DNA of 64,000 nt from RGVD01 sp040403075 (GTDB taxonomy: Bacteria; Bacteroidota; Bacteroidia; UKL13-3), in NCBI GenBank assembly GCA_040403075.1, contig JBBALJ010000004.1, forward strand, positions 1-64,000. Reading direction: 5' to 3'. The notes under the pieces are model-generated. The model did no database searches and was not told the DNA's origin. It was given only the letters and a program-made list of their open reading frames with translations. Made by a program: the position numbers and the translations under genes. Below, one piece after another: positions 44,559 through 53,858 of the stretch. How positions within the stretch are numbered: the first letter of the stretch is position 1; each line of letters starts with the position of its first letter.

Positions 44559-45326
44559 TTAAAGTGTATTGTTTAATAAATCTAAGGCAACTGCCTTTCT
44601 GTATAACTTGGTGTTAAATGCATCATATTTAATAATGTCTGCATGCTTAATGTTGTGCAAATCGCTCCCTACAAAATTAATTAATTTGTTCTCAATTAAG
44701 TATTCAACCGATTTTTCAACTTGTTTTGAATAATATCCCACCATTGATAGGATATTAGCCTGAAGCAATATGCCTCTATCAGCGATATCTTCAAAATCCT
44801 TATTTTTGGTATTATAATAGAGGTATCTTTCTGGATGCGCTAACACGGGTTTGTATCCAGCCATAAAAAGTTCAAAAGTTACTTTTTTGAAATTTCGAGG
44901 CTCACTCATAAAAGGAAGTTCAATTAATATATAATTATTGCTGCCACCAAAAGTCAAAAGCGTCTCATTGTTCTTTATTTTGTCCTCTAATCCTTCATCC
45001 ACCATATATTCCGCTGCCGCTTCAAATTGAATTTGAATACATCTTTCAGCTAAACCTTTTCGTATCTCCTCTACTTTTGGCAAAACATTTTCAGGCCCAT
45101 TTTTGTAATAATCACTCATTATATGTGGTGTGGTGATCACTTTTTCATAGCCCATTTCAGAGTATTTTTTTAATACATCTAATGTGTGTTCGAGGGTTTG
45201 TGATCCATCATCCACCCCATGTATAAGGTGTGAATGAAATTCAACCTTAATGGGGTTTGTAAATGGATCAGACATTTTAATATCCGACCCATCTTTCTTA
45301 TTAAATATTTTTGAAAATATACTCAA
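44559..45326 (-). CDS. CpsB/YwqE-type PHP tyrosine-protein phosphatase
   Basis: A 255-residue PHP-fold metal-dependent phosphatase of the CpsB/CapC family that dephosphorylates the tyrosine autokinase controlling capsule polymer length in other bacteria. Metal-ligand motifs are VEFHSHLIHGVDDGS, VITTPHIMSDY, VLAHPERYLYY and FVGSDLHNIKHAD. It is last in a minus-strand run with pgi/pmi, rfbA, rfbB and galE, which supports a role in exopolysaccharide or O-antigen control. No Wzc-like kinase or chain-length protein is in the window. Confidence 0.9.
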   Translation of the reverse strand: MSIFSKIFNKKDGSDIKMSDPFTNPIKVEFHSHLIHGVDDGSQTLEHTLDVLKKYSEMGYEKVITTPHIMSDYYKNGPENVLPKVEEIRKGLAERCIQIQFEAAAEYMVDEGLEDKIKNNETLLTFGGSNNYILIELPFMSEPRNFKKVTFELFMAGYKPVLAHPERYLYYNTKNKDFEDIADRGILLQANILSMVGYYSKQVEKSVEYLIENKLINFVGSDLHNIKHADIIKYDAFNTKLYRKAVALDLLNNTL

Positions 45327-45327
45327 T

Positions 45328-46305
45328 TTAAATTTGCTCCAAATATCCTTTAAGTTCCATAATATTTGGAACGTTTAATGAATCAACTTTACGATAATCT
45401 GCAACATAAATACTTAACCAATCTAAACGATGAATTACTTCATAAACACTAGTTAAATCAAATTCACTGATAGACATATTAATTACCTTATGATTTTCAA
45501 CTTGAAGCAAGTTAGATAAAAACTCGAAACGCGCACTTGTTCTTTCGTTCTTGCCTGAATCTATACAAAAGAAAATAGAAGGCAGAACGCCATAATAACT
45601 CTCAATTACATTATGATTTGCTTCTGGTAGCACATGAGTAAAACTTTCATGTTTTGCATTCTCTTGAATTTGTTGGGCGAATCTTATTCCTACTGCTTCA
45701 AAATACCCATCTGTTATAACAATAAATTTATTGTTAATTTTCGATTTGATGCTTTCAAACATTTTGTTTGCATCATTTTCGTATGGGGTAGTGTCTGCAA
45801 CATTTGCAATAATATCTTTAAGTTCAGTAGTTATGTCTTTCTTAATGAATTCAGCAAAAATCAAATTCATATAGGTTAGTGAAAAACCCAAAGCCATTCT
45901 TGGCTGAAATCCGCCTTCTAAGTGATAAGTTTTAATATTGTTTTCGGCAGCTAAGGCACCTAGTTTACCACCACCTGTAAGTATAATCATATCACACCCA
46001 CGTTCTTTAACATGACCGAACATGGTTAATGTTTCTTCGGTGTTTCCGCTATATGAGCCTAAAATAACCAATGTGTTTTTGTTTACGTATCCAGGTAAAG
46101 TATAGTCAGCAATACACTCAATCGGCACAGGAAATGAATCGGTAAAAATGTTTTTTACCAATCTTCCGCCAATACCACTTCCGCCAAGTCCTCCTATCAT
46201 TACACTGGTATATTTACTAATATCTATGCCATGAGAAGAATAATTGGTCAAGGCATAATTTATTTGATAACTAAATTTTTTAAGTGCTTCGTGTTGTGGG
46301 TTCAT
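45328..46305 (-). CDS. Bifunctional phosphoglucose/phosphomannose isomerase
   Basis: A 325-residue SIS-domain isomerase interconverting fructose-6-P with glucose-6-P or mannose-6-P. Motifs are MIGGLGGSGIGGRLVKN (first SIS domain), ILGSYSGNTEETL, EANHNVIESYYGV (the catalytic His/Glu region) and a C-terminal PMI-type helix. It lacks the long classic PGI architecture. Its stop is next to the cpsB start (2 bp), so the two are likely coupled. In this cluster it feeds sugar phosphates to nucleotide-sugar synthesis. Confidence 0.88.
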   Translation of the reverse strand: MNPQHEALKKFSYQINYALTNYSSHGIDISKYTSVMIGGLGGSGIGGRLVKNIFTDSFPVPIECIADYTLPGYVNKNTLVILGSYSGNTEETLTMFGHVKERGCDMIILTGGGKLGALAAENNIKTYHLEGGFQPRMALGFSLTYMNLIFAEFIKKDITTELKDIIANVADTTPYENDANKMFESIKSKINNKFIVITDGYFEAVGIRFAQQIQENAKHESFTHVLPEANHNVIESYYGVLPSIFFCIDSGKNERTSARFEFLSNLLQVENHKVINMSISEFDLTSVYEVIHRLDWLSIYVADYRKVDSLNVPNIMELKGYLEQI

Positions 46306-46325
46306 CTTTATATTTGTATTTATTG

Positions 46326-47186
46326 TTATTTTATTATATTCATTAGGTAGCTTCCATAGCCACTTTTCATTAATTTTTGAGCCTCCTTTGTTAGTTCTTC
46401 TTTACCGATGAAGCCCATTCTGTAGGCAACTTCTTCAATACAACCAATTTTGAGGCCTTGCCTTTCTTCAACAACTTGAACAAATTGTCCGGCTTGCATG
46501 AGTGAGTTGAATGTGCCTGTGTCAAGCCAAGCTGTACCTCTTTGTAGTACACCCACTTTTAATTTGCCTCGCTCCAAATATACGCGATTGATATCAGTAA
46601 TTTCTAACTCTCCTCTTGGTGAAGGTTTAATATTCTTTGCTATTTTTACTACTTCGTTATCATAAAAATACAAACCTGGAACAGCATAATTTGATTTCGG
46701 TTGCTCAGGTTTTTCTTCAATGCTTAGGGCATTCATCTCATTATCAAATTCTACAACCCCATATCTTTCAGGGTCACTAACGTGATAAGCAAATACAACA
46801 CCACCATCGGGATTATTATTTGATTGGAGTAGTGTGCTCAGTCCAGAGCTAAAGAAAATATTATCACCTAAAACAAGCGCAACCTTGTCATTTCCTATAA
46901 ATTTTTCGCCAATAATAAACGCTTGTGCGAGTCCGTCAGGACTTGGCTGCTCGGCATATTCAAATCTACATCCAATTTGAGACCCATCACCCAATAATTT
47001 CCTGAAACCGGGTAAATCATGTGGGGTGGAAATAATGAGTATTTCATTTATACCGGCCAACATTAATACTGAAAGTGGGTAATAAATCATTGGCTTGTCG
47101 TAAACAGGCATTAATTGTTTGCTGACTGCAAGTGTCAATGGGTGCAGGCGTGTGCCACTTCCTCCGGCTAGTATGATTCCTTTCAT
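46326..47186 (-). CDS. rfbA: Glucose-1-phosphate thymidylyltransferase
   Basis: RfbA makes dTDP-glucose from glucose-1-P and dTTP, first step of dTDP-L-rhamnose synthesis. The 286-residue protein shows MKGIILAGGSGTRLHPLTLA, SKQLMPVYDKPMIYYPLSVL, VLGDNIFF (metal Asp), FAYHVSDPERYGVVEF, AWLDTGTFNSL and the short C-terminal end without a beta-helix. Adjacent to rfbB (13 bp). rfbC and rfbD are not found in this window, so the rhamnose route is incomplete here. Confidence 0.96.
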   Translation of the reverse strand: MKGIILAGGSGTRLHPLTLAVSKQLMPVYDKPMIYYPLSVLMLAGINEILIISTPHDLPGFRKLLGDGSQIGCRFEYAEQPSPDGLAQAFIIGEKFIGNDKVALVLGDNIFFSSGLSTLLQSNNNPDGGVVFAYHVSDPERYGVVEFDNEMNALSIEEKPEQPKSNYAVPGLYFYDNEVVKIAKNIKPSPRGELEITDINRVYLERGKLKVGVLQRGTAWLDTGTFNSLMQAGQFVQVVEERQGLKIGCIEEVAYRMGFIGKEELTKEAQKLMKSGYGSYLMNIIK

Positions 47187-47199
47187 TTAGTATTTTTAT

Positions 47200-48258
47200 T
47201 TATCGTTTGGCATACATTGCTTCATAGTAATTTTGATAATTGCCACTTGTTACTTCATTCATCCAATCCTGGTTTTCTACATACCAATCAATGGTTTTTT
47301 CAATGCCTTCTTCAAATTGAAGGGATGGTTGCCAACCCAATTCCTTCATTATTTTATTTGCGTCAATTGCATATCTAAGGTCATGTCCAGCGCGATCTGT
47401 AACATATGTGATAAGTTTCTCTGATTCTCCTTCAGAGCGGCCAAGTTTCTTATCCATAGCCTTGCAAATTACTTTTATTAAGTCAAGATTGGTCCATTCG
47501 TTAAATCCACCAATATTGTATGTCTCACCAATTTTACCTTTGTGGAATACATCATCTATTGCTCTAGCATGATCAACCACAAAAAGCCAATCTCTTACAT
47601 TTTCTCCCTTTCCGTATACTGGCAATGGTTTATTATTTCGTATGTTATTTATAAAAAGGGGTACGAGCTTTTCAGGAAATTGATTTGGACCATAATTATT
47701 TGAACAGTTTGACAAAACAATACGAAGTTTGTAAGTATTATGGTAAGCTCTTACAAAATGATCACTACTTGCTTTGCTTGCGCTATATGGACTCTGTGGG
47801 TCATAGGGTGTTGTTTCTAAAAAGAACCCACCATCATGCAAACTTCCATAAACCTCATCCGTTGATACATGATAAAATAACCTATCATTTAATTGTTCTT
47901 TCCAAGTATTTTTTGCAGCATTAAGTAGATTTACGGTTCCAACTACATTGGTCATAACAAAGTCAATTGGATTTGTGATGCTTCTATCTACGTGGCTTTC
48001 GGCAGCCAAGTGAATTACATCTGTGAATTGATGTTTCTCAAATAATTCATTTATTTGGTTGGCATCAACTATATCAGCCTTAATAAAAGTGTAATTGGCC
48101 GCTTTTTCAATATCTGTGATGTTTTTCAGATTACCTGCATAGGTAAGCTTGTCAAGGTTGTAAATATGATAGTCAGGGTAATTTTTGACAAACAGTCTAA
48201 CTACATGAGAACCTATAAATCCGGCACCTCCAGTTATTAATATTTTTTTTTTTGACAT
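47200..48258 (-). CDS. rfbB: dTDP-glucose 4,6-dehydratase
   Basis: RfbB forms dTDP-4-keto-6-deoxyglucose using bound NAD. The 352-residue SDR protein has ITGGAGFIGSHVVRLF, HLAAESHVDRSI, the TDEVYG motif with the catalytic Asp and Glu, the SPYSASKASSDH active-site Tyr/Lys and NNYGPNQFPEKLVPLFI. All expected residues are present. Follows galE by 44 bp. Confidence 0.96.
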   Translation of the reverse strand: MSKKKILITGGAGFIGSHVVRLFVKNYPDYHIYNLDKLTYAGNLKNITDIEKAANYTFIKADIVDANQINELFEKHQFTDVIHLAAESHVDRSITNPIDFVMTNVVGTVNLLNAAKNTWKEQLNDRLFYHVSTDEVYGSLHDGGFFLETTPYDPQSPYSASKASSDHFVRAYHNTYKLRIVLSNCSNNYGPNQFPEKLVPLFINNIRNNKPLPVYGKGENVRDWLFVVDHARAIDDVFHKGKIGETYNIGGFNEWTNLDLIKVICKAMDKKLGRSEGESEKLITYVTDRAGHDLRYAIDANKIMKELGWQPSLQFEEGIEKTIDWYVENQDWMNEVTSGNYQNYYEAMYAKR

Positions 48259-48301
48259 ATGGTTTCTGATAGCATTCAGTCCAACAAAAGGATGAATAAG
48301 A

Positions 48302-49327
48302 CTATTTACTTACATTAATATTTTCTAAATTTTTTTCCCAATCCCATGCTGTTTTCATACAGTTTTCTAGATCTCTTTCGGTTTTCCAACCTAATTCTTT
48401 TTCTGCCTTATCACAGCCAGCATATATTTGGGTAATATCACCACCTCTGCGTGGTCCAATTTTATAGTTAAGTTTAACTTGTGAAACGCTTTCAAAGGTG
48501 TTAATGACTTCTAAAACTGAACTTCCTTTACCCGTTCCTAAATTAAAAACGCTGAATGCAGATGTGTATTTTTTGTTGCTTAGGTATTCAACGGCTTTTA
48601 TGTGGGCTTTAGCCAAATCCACTACATGTATAAAATCTCTTATGCATGTGCCATCTGGGGTATTGTAATCATTACCAAAAACAGTCAACACCTCTCTTTT
48701 GCCAATTGCAGTTTGAGTGATAAAAGGTACTAAATTGTTAGGAACACCCAAAGGTAGTTCTCCAATCAATGCAGAATCATGTGCTCCAACTGGATTAAAG
48801 TACCTCAAAGAAACCGTTTTTAAATTGCTTGCTTTTGTTTGGTCGAACAGTACTTCCTCACATATTTGTTTTGTATTTCCGTATGGCGATTGAGCTAACA
48901 TGATTGGAGCATCTTCATTTACTGGAGGATTAGCTTCGCCATAAACAGTACACGAGGATGAAAATACAATATTTTCAATTCCGTTTTCTTGCATGGCTTC
49001 CAATAGGTTTACTGTACCTCCCACATTGTTTTCGTAGTATTTGAGGGGTTTTTCTACACTTTCACCTACCGCTTTACTTGCCGCAAAATGTATTACAGCA
49101 TCAATATCTTTATGATTAGAAACAAATGCTTTTAGAGCTTGTTTATCCCTAATATCTAACTTTTCAAATAGTACTTTTTTACCAGTAATTTTTTCGATGT
49201 TTTGTAATACAGAAGGGTGTGAATTGTCGAAATTGTCAATGGCTACAACATCATAACCTGCCATTTGCAACTCAACAACTGTGTGTGAGCCAATATATCC
49301 TGTTCCTCCTGTAACTAATATTTTCAT
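48302..49327 (-). CDS. galE: UDP-glucose 4-epimerase
   Basis: GalE interconverts UDP-glucose and UDP-galactose. From the ATG at 49327 the SDR protein has 341 residues: KILVTGGTGYIGSHTVVEL, HFAASKAVGESV, FSSSCTVYGE, SPYGNTKQICEEVL (Tyr/Lys), RYFNPVGAH and DGTCIRDFIHVVDLAKAH. The TTG at 49369 would add 14 residues not in the family. The most upstream gene of the polysaccharide cluster; purM lies 92 bp further up. Confidence 0.95.
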   Translation of the reverse strand: MKILVTGGTGYIGSHTVVELQMAGYDVVAIDNFDNSHPSVLQNIEKITGKKVLFEKLDIRDKQALKAFVSNHKDIDAVIHFAASKAVGESVEKPLKYYENNVGGTVNLLEAMQENGIENIVFSSSCTVYGEANPPVNEDAPIMLAQSPYGNTKQICEEVLFDQTKASNLKTVSLRYFNPVGAHDSALIGELPLGVPNNLVPFITQTAIGKREVLTVFGNDYNTPDGTCIRDFIHVVDLAKAHIKAVEYLSNKKYTSAFSVFNLGTGKGSSVLEVINTFESVSQVKLNYKIGPRRGGDITQIYAGCDKAEKELGWKTERDLENCMKTAWDWEKNLENINVSK

Positions 49328-49419
49328 AAGCGGCTTTTCTTTTTTTGATATTCCCTTGGGAAATAACAAATTTTTGGCAATTTAATGGAATGATTCTAAA
49401 AATTATTAGGATTTTTATC

Positions 49420-50583
49420 CTAATAATTGAACTCCCCATGCTCCGTTTTTAGCAATAATTCTTTTTTATTAGACGCTTCAACTCTGCCTACAATCTGTGC
49501 CTTAATGTTAAATCGATTAGCTATTGTGATTAAATCTGCCGCAGTATTTTCATCAGTATAGAATTCTAATAGATTACCCATATTGAAAACCTTATACATC
49601 TCATGCCAACTACTATTACTTTGATTTTGAATCATTTCAAAAAGTGGTGGTGTTACAAATAAGTTATCTTTTATAACTTTCAAATTATCTATAAAATGAA
49701 GTATTTTGGTCTGTCCTCCTCCTGTGCAATGCACCATTCCATGGATTTGGTTAAAATATTTGTCTAGAATTTCACGAATAATTGGGCTAAATGTTCTTGT
49801 GGGTGACAGTATCATTTTACCAACTGATAATTCGTGGCCATCTAGTTTTTCATTTAGTTTTAAAGACCCTGTATAGACCAAATCTTTTGGAACTAATGGA
49901 TCAAAACTTTCTGCATAATCTTTATAACTTGAAGAAAGTACGTCATGCCTTGCCATGGTAAGGCCATTGCTACCCATGCCACCATTATATTCCTTCTCAT
50001 AAGTTGCCTTTCCGAATGAAGCAAAGCCAACTATTACATCACCCGCTTGAATTTTATGGTTTGAAACTATTTGATTTCTCTTCGCTCTAGCGGTCACAGT
50101 ACTATCAACAATAATGGTTCTTACTAAGTCACCCACATCTGCTGTTTCGCCACCTGTACTAAATATGTTAATGCCATGGTTTCTGAGCATTTCTAAAAAC
50201 TCCTCAGTTCCTTCGATAATAGTTGAGATGACTTCACCAGGAATGAGGTTTTTGTTGCGTCCGATTGTTGATGATAACACAATATTGTCGTAAACCCCTG
50301 CACACAGTAAGTCATTTAAATTCATGACAATTGCGTCTTGAGCAATTCCTTTCCATACACTTAGATCACCGGTTTCTTTCCAATATAGATAGGCTAAACT
50401 AGATTTAGTTCCCGCCCCATCGGCATGCATGATGTTGCAATATTCTTCATCATTAGCCAGATAATCAGGTACTATTTTGCAAAAAGCTTTAGGGAAAATT
50501 CCTTTGTCTATATTTTTGATGGCGGCATGCACGTCTTCTTTTTGCGAAGACACACCTCGTTTCATGTATTTATCGGAAATCAT
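49420..50583 (-). CDS. purM: Phosphoribosylformylglycinamidine cyclo-ligase (AIR synthase)
   Basis: PurM closes the imidazole ring to make AIR in purine synthesis. The 387-residue protein follows the Bacteroidota form with MISDKYMKRGVSSQKEDVHA, MHADGAGTKSSLAYLYW, DAIVMNLNDLLCAG, STGGETADVGDLVRTI, VGFASFGKATYE and the C-terminal VHCTGGGQTKI. The nucleotide and phosphate sites look intact. Stands alone upstream of the sugar cluster and divergent from sodA. Confidence 0.92.
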   Translation of the reverse strand: MISDKYMKRGVSSQKEDVHAAIKNIDKGIFPKAFCKIVPDYLANDEEYCNIMHADGAGTKSSLAYLYWKETGDLSVWKGIAQDAIVMNLNDLLCAGVYDNIVLSSTIGRNKNLIPGEVISTIIEGTEEFLEMLRNHGINIFSTGGETADVGDLVRTIIVDSTVTARAKRNQIVSNHKIQAGDVIVGFASFGKATYEKEYNGGMGSNGLTMARHDVLSSSYKDYAESFDPLVPKDLVYTGSLKLNEKLDGHELSVGKMILSPTRTFSPIIREILDKYFNQIHGMVHCTGGGQTKILHFIDNLKVIKDNLFVTPPLFEMIQNQSNSSWHEMYKVFNMGNLLEFYTDENTAADLITIANRFNIKAQIVGRVEASNKKELLLKTEHGEFNY

Positions 50584-50686
50584 GCTGACAAAAATAGGTT
50601 TAATATTTTTAAGTAAGTAATCAAAATTTATGGAAATTATGATGTAAAAACTTATTAAAAAGTAAATGGTTTAAATAAATGAAACT

Positions 50687-50694
50687 TATATTTG
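50687..50694 (+). promoter_or_regulatory. Putative -7 element of sodA
   Basis: TATATTTG is a perfect TAnnTTTG match 22 bp before the ATG. The 14-base stretch TATATTTGTCAAAT is shared with the flippase upstream region. Confidence 0.5.
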
Positions 50695-50716
50695 TCAAAT
50701 CAAAAACTATAAAATT

Positions 50717-51325
50717 ATGTCATTCGAATTACCAAAATTACCATATGATTACACCGCCTTGGAGCCTCATATAGATGCACGCACCATGGAAATCCATCAC
50801 AGCAAACACCACAATGCTTATGTTACAAACCTAAATGCAGCCATTGCCGGCACAGATGCAGAAAATCTAAGTATTGAAGAAATTTGCAAAAACATTAGCA
50901 AATATCCTATGCCAATAAGAAACAATGGTGGTGGACACTACAACCACAGTTTGTTTTGGAGTATATTGGGAATTAATAATGGAGCCAATCCAACGGGAAA
51001 GCTAATGGATGCTATCAACGCAGACCTTGGTGGCATGGAAAAACTAAAAGAAGATTTTAACAAAGCAGCGATCACCCGTTTTGGATCTGGATGGGCTTGG
51101 TTATGTGTTGAAAACGGAAAATTAAAAATTTGTTCAACTCCAAATCAAGACAATCCTTTGATGGATGTAGTTACTGATTGTAATGGTACTCCCATTTTAG
51201 CGCTAGATGTTTGGGAGCATGCGTATTACCTAAATTACCAAAATCGTAGACCGGATTATATTTCAGCATTTTGGAATGTAGTTAATTGGGATGAAGTTAG
51301 TCGCAGGTACGAAGCAGCTATTTAA
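50717..51325 (+). CDS. sodA: Superoxide dismutase, Mn/Fe family
   Basis: Converts superoxide to oxygen and peroxide. The 202-residue cytosolic protein has the four metal ligands in HHSKHHNAYV, GGHYNHSLFW and LALDVWEHAYY, plus the second-sphere Gln in PNQDNPLM, which is the Mn-type signature rather than the Fe-type one. The start is LPKLPYDYTALEPHIDARTM, without a signal peptide. Single gene with its own promoter element and terminator. Confidence 0.96.
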   Translation: MSFELPKLPYDYTALEPHIDARTMEIHHSKHHNAYVTNLNAAIAGTDAENLSIEEICKNISKYPMPIRNNGGGHYNHSLFWSILGINNGANPTGKLMDAINADLGGMEKLKEDFNKAAITRFGSGWAWLCVENGKLKICSTPNQDNPLMDVVTDCNGTPILALDVWEHAYYLNYQNRRPDYISAFWNVVNWDEVSRRYEAAI

Positions 51326-51339
51326 TTGAATAATAAAGC

Positions 51340-51367
51340 GCGTCAAACAATAAGTTTGACGCTCTTT
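51340..51367 (+). terminator. Intrinsic terminator after sodA
   Basis: GCGTCAAAC (51340-51348) pairs with GTTTGACGC (51354-51362) over AATAA, followed by TCTTTTT. Confidence 0.87.
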
Positions 51368-51381
51368 TTAAATTTGAAACA

Positions 51382-51693
51382 ATGAGTCATTACGAATTAA
51401 CAAATATCAAATCTATCAAGGCTACTCCTGCTAATGATTTGTCAAATTGCACTTTTCCTGACACCGATATATTAAGTCAGATTGAAGACAAAAGGGTTAG
51501 AATTACCAATCTAAACAAAGCGCTTACTTTTGGTACAAGTAGCTTAAAAGGCAAAACCAGTTTGGTTCTTGATACTACCAACGGAATAGTAAGAACTGAA
51601 GCTATTGTTATTGCTTTCGATAGCGCAAGTGTTTGGCTTGAAGGAAATATTAAGTTACCAATGTCTGCCTTACGTAGTGTAGATTTTATTTAG
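51382..51693 (+). CDS. Hypothetical protein (103 aa)
   Basis: I do not recognise a family. The 103-residue protein has no signal peptide or membrane segment. Its C-terminal half looks like small beta strands (TSLVLDTTNGIVRTEAIVIA, SASVWLEGNIKLPMSALRSV). It begins 15 bp after the sodA terminator and ends seven bases from the convergent pseudouridine synthase gene. Probably a real gene because it has an ATG start and a full open frame with Bacteroidota-like codon use. Confidence 0.6.
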   Translation: MSHYELTNIKSIKATPANDLSNCTFPDTDILSQIEDKRVRITNLNKALTFGTSSLKGKTSLVLDTTNGIVRTEAIVIAFDSASVWLEGNIKLPMSALRSVDFI

Positions 51694-51700
51694 GGTTGAC

Positions 51701-52762
51701 CTACTCTTCTTCCTCAAAAGGTTTGTGTATGGTATAGTGTTTCCATCTATCAATTACTGCATTAAACTCCACTGGGAGTTCTGTCTCAAAAAACATTTCC
51801 TTGTGTGTAGTTGGATGAATGAATCCAAGTGATTGGGCGTGTAGCGCTTGTCTTGGCATTATTGCCATGGTGTTCTCTACAAACTGTTTGTATTTAGCAA
51901 ATTGAGTGCCTTTGCGAATTCTATCACCATCATAAGTACTGTCAGCAAAGAGAGAGTGACCAATGCTTTTCATATGCACTCTGATTTGATGTGTTCTTCC
52001 TGTTTCTAATCTGCATTCAATAAGGGTTACATAATGCATTCGCTCTAGCACTTTATAGTGTGTTACACTCCATTTTCCCTTGCTTTCATCGTCTTGCATT
52101 TGAAATATTTTTCGATCTCGTGTGCTGCGACCTATATATCCTGTAATAGTTCCTTCGTCTTCCAAAATGTCGCCCCAAGCTAAGGCTACATACCTTCTTT
52201 TGATGCTGTGGTCGTAAAACTGTTTGGCAAGAAAATTCATAGCAAATTCTGTTTTGGCAATGACTAAAATTCCCGAAGTATTTTTGTCAATTCGATGCAC
52301 CAAACCAGGCCTCACATTGCCATCTTTGGCAAATGGCAAATCTTTAAAGTGCCAAGCAAGTGCATTCACTAATGTTCCTGATACATTATTATAACCAGGA
52401 TGTACCACCATGCCGGCCGGTTTATTCACTATTAATACCTCATCATCTTCAAATAAAATATTTAGCGGAATGTTTTCAGCTACAATGGTATTATCCTTCG
52501 GGGGGGTTGGTAAAACAATTGAAACAATATCGAGCGGTTTAATTTTATAGCTTGATTTGGTGGGTTTGTTATTTACAAGTATGGCGCCTGATTCAGCGGC
52601 ATATTGAATTTTAGTTCTGCTGGCATTTTTTATTCTGTCCATCAGATATTTGTCAATACGTGTTTGGTGTTGACCTTTTTCTATTTCAAATCGATAGTGT
52701 TCGAAGAGCTCCTGCTCATCGCCTTGTTCACCATCTAAATCATCATCTTCTTCTTGTAGCAT
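51701..52762 (-). CDS. RluA-family pseudouridine synthase (RluD-like)
   Basis: Converts specific uridines in 23S rRNA to pseudouridine. The 353-residue protein has an acidic N terminus (LQEEDDDLDGEQGDEQELFE), an S4 RNA-binding domain (RIDKYLMDRIKNASRTKIQY, then AAESGAILVNNK), and the catalytic domain with the Asp in GLVHRIDKNTSGILVIAKT and CRLETGRTHQIRVHMK. It is closest in layout to RluD, but the exact target uridine is not visible. It is followed upstream on the same strand by the DUF4293 gene (20 bp). Confidence 0.92.
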   Translation of the reverse strand: MLQEEDDDLDGEQGDEQELFEHYRFEIEKGQHQTRIDKYLMDRIKNASRTKIQYAAESGAILVNNKPTKSSYKIKPLDIVSIVLPTPPKDNTIVAENIPLNILFEDDEVLIVNKPAGMVVHPGYNNVSGTLVNALAWHFKDLPFAKDGNVRPGLVHRIDKNTSGILVIAKTEFAMNFLAKQFYDHSIKRRYVALAWGDILEDEGTITGYIGRSTRDRKIFQMQDDESKGKWSVTHYKVLERMHYVTLIECRLETGRTHQIRVHMKSIGHSLFADSTYDGDRIRKGTQFAKYKQFVENTMAIMPRQALHAQSLGFIHPTTHKEMFFETELPVEFNAVIDRWKHYTIHKPFEEEE

Positions 52763-52782
52763 TTTTTTGTTTTTTGGATTTG

Positions 52783-53271
52783 TTACCTAATTCTGTCTGC
52801 ACTTTTCACTAATTCCTCATCACGTTTTATTAACATGATGGCTCTCCAGTTAAGGTAAAACATAAAAATCATCAAAGCAATACCAAATGTAGAGGCAAAA
52901 GAAAGTGATGACATATTAAATCCTGGTATTTTCAATGCCGCAGTTGAAAAGGTTGCAGCCAAAAGCAATAACATGAAAACATAGTTAAATCGGGCAAATT
53001 TAATTTGCTCTGTTCTGTTTTTATATGAGAAAATCACCTTAAGCGTCCAAACTATAACTAAGGTCAATAATGCAATGAGTGCATATTGAATCCCACTTTT
53101 ATCAGCCACAATGGTTTGGTTTTCGTAAACATTAAAGTATATAATGTTTAACACATAATCTGTTGATACACCATTAACATCTTGATGCACATTTACGATG
53201 GAGCCTCCGCACAATACAGCACCAATAATTATTATAGCTAAAAAATAAACACTTTGTAACCTCTGAATCAT
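52783..53271 (-). CDS. DUF4293 four-helix membrane protein
   Basis: A 162-residue integral membrane protein of the DUF4293 family, found almost only in Bacteroidota. The first helix is SVYFLAIIIIGAVLCGG, with three more in the rest (ALIALLTLVIVWTLKVIFSY; YVFMLLLLAATFSTAA; TFGIALMIFMFYLNWRAIML). The terminal DEELVKSADRIR tail is the family signature I recall. It is usually next to an RluA-type or transcription termination gene. Function unknown. Confidence 0.85.
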   Translation of the reverse strand: MIQRLQSVYFLAIIIIGAVLCGGSIVNVHQDVNGVSTDYVLNIIYFNVYENQTIVADKSGIQYALIALLTLVIVWTLKVIFSYKNRTEQIKFARFNYVFMLLLLAATFSTAALKIPGFNMSSLSFASTFGIALMIFMFYLNWRAIMLIKRDEELVKSADRIR

Positions 53272-53389
53272 AATACAATTATTTGCTGCGCAAGTTACAA
53301 ATTTGCTTGATATAGTAAGCAGTTACTTACTAAGTGATTTGAAAATGAAAAAATAAATTATGAAGAAATAATTGGGGTATTTATTAGGG

Positions 53390-53854
53390 CTAAACGGTTC
53401 TGGTTTTGTAAATCAATACATTACAATGAGCATGACGTAATACTGCTTCTGCTACACTACCCATTAAAATGCGGTCCAACCCTTTTCTGCCATGTGAGCC
53501 CATAATAATTAGGTCTGTATTCGTTTTTTTTGCAATGTTTACTATGGTATCAGCAATCGAATTCGTGTCAATCATTTCGTATGTTATTTCAAGATTTGGG
53601 TTCTCTGATTTTAATTTTTTCACCAAATCAATCAATTTGTTTTCGGTTTCACTTTTTTCATTATCCAATACTTCTTCCGAAATAAGCGGGTATACGCCAT
53701 TCATGTTCCAATCATAGTAGTTCATCTTTGGCAAAACATGAAATAAATGAAGTGATGATAAATTTTTCTCTGCCAATAGTAAGGCATATTTTAGTGCCTC
53801 ATTTGCATATTCTGAGAAATCAATCGGACATAATATTTTTTTGATATCGTTCAT
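53390..53854 (-). CDS. Universal stress protein UspA
   Basis: A 154-residue single Usp domain. N-terminal ILCPIDFSEYANEALKYALL and C-terminal MGSHGRKGLDRILMGSVAEA match the ATP-binding Usp type, with the G-x2-G-x9-G-S motif. Proteins of this class respond to starvation and oxygen stress; the binding target is unknown. It lies four bases after the hemerythrin-like gene, so the two are surely in one operon under, or beside, the Crp/Fnr gene. Confidence 0.92.
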   Translation of the reverse strand: MNDIKKILCPIDFSEYANEALKYALLLAEKNLSSLHLFHVLPKMNYYDWNMNGVYPLISEEVLDNEKSETENKLIDLVKKLKSENPNLEITYEMIDTNSIADTIVNIAKKTNTDLIIMGSHGRKGLDRILMGSVAEAVLRHAHCNVLIYKTRTV

Positions 53855-53858
53855 GGCT

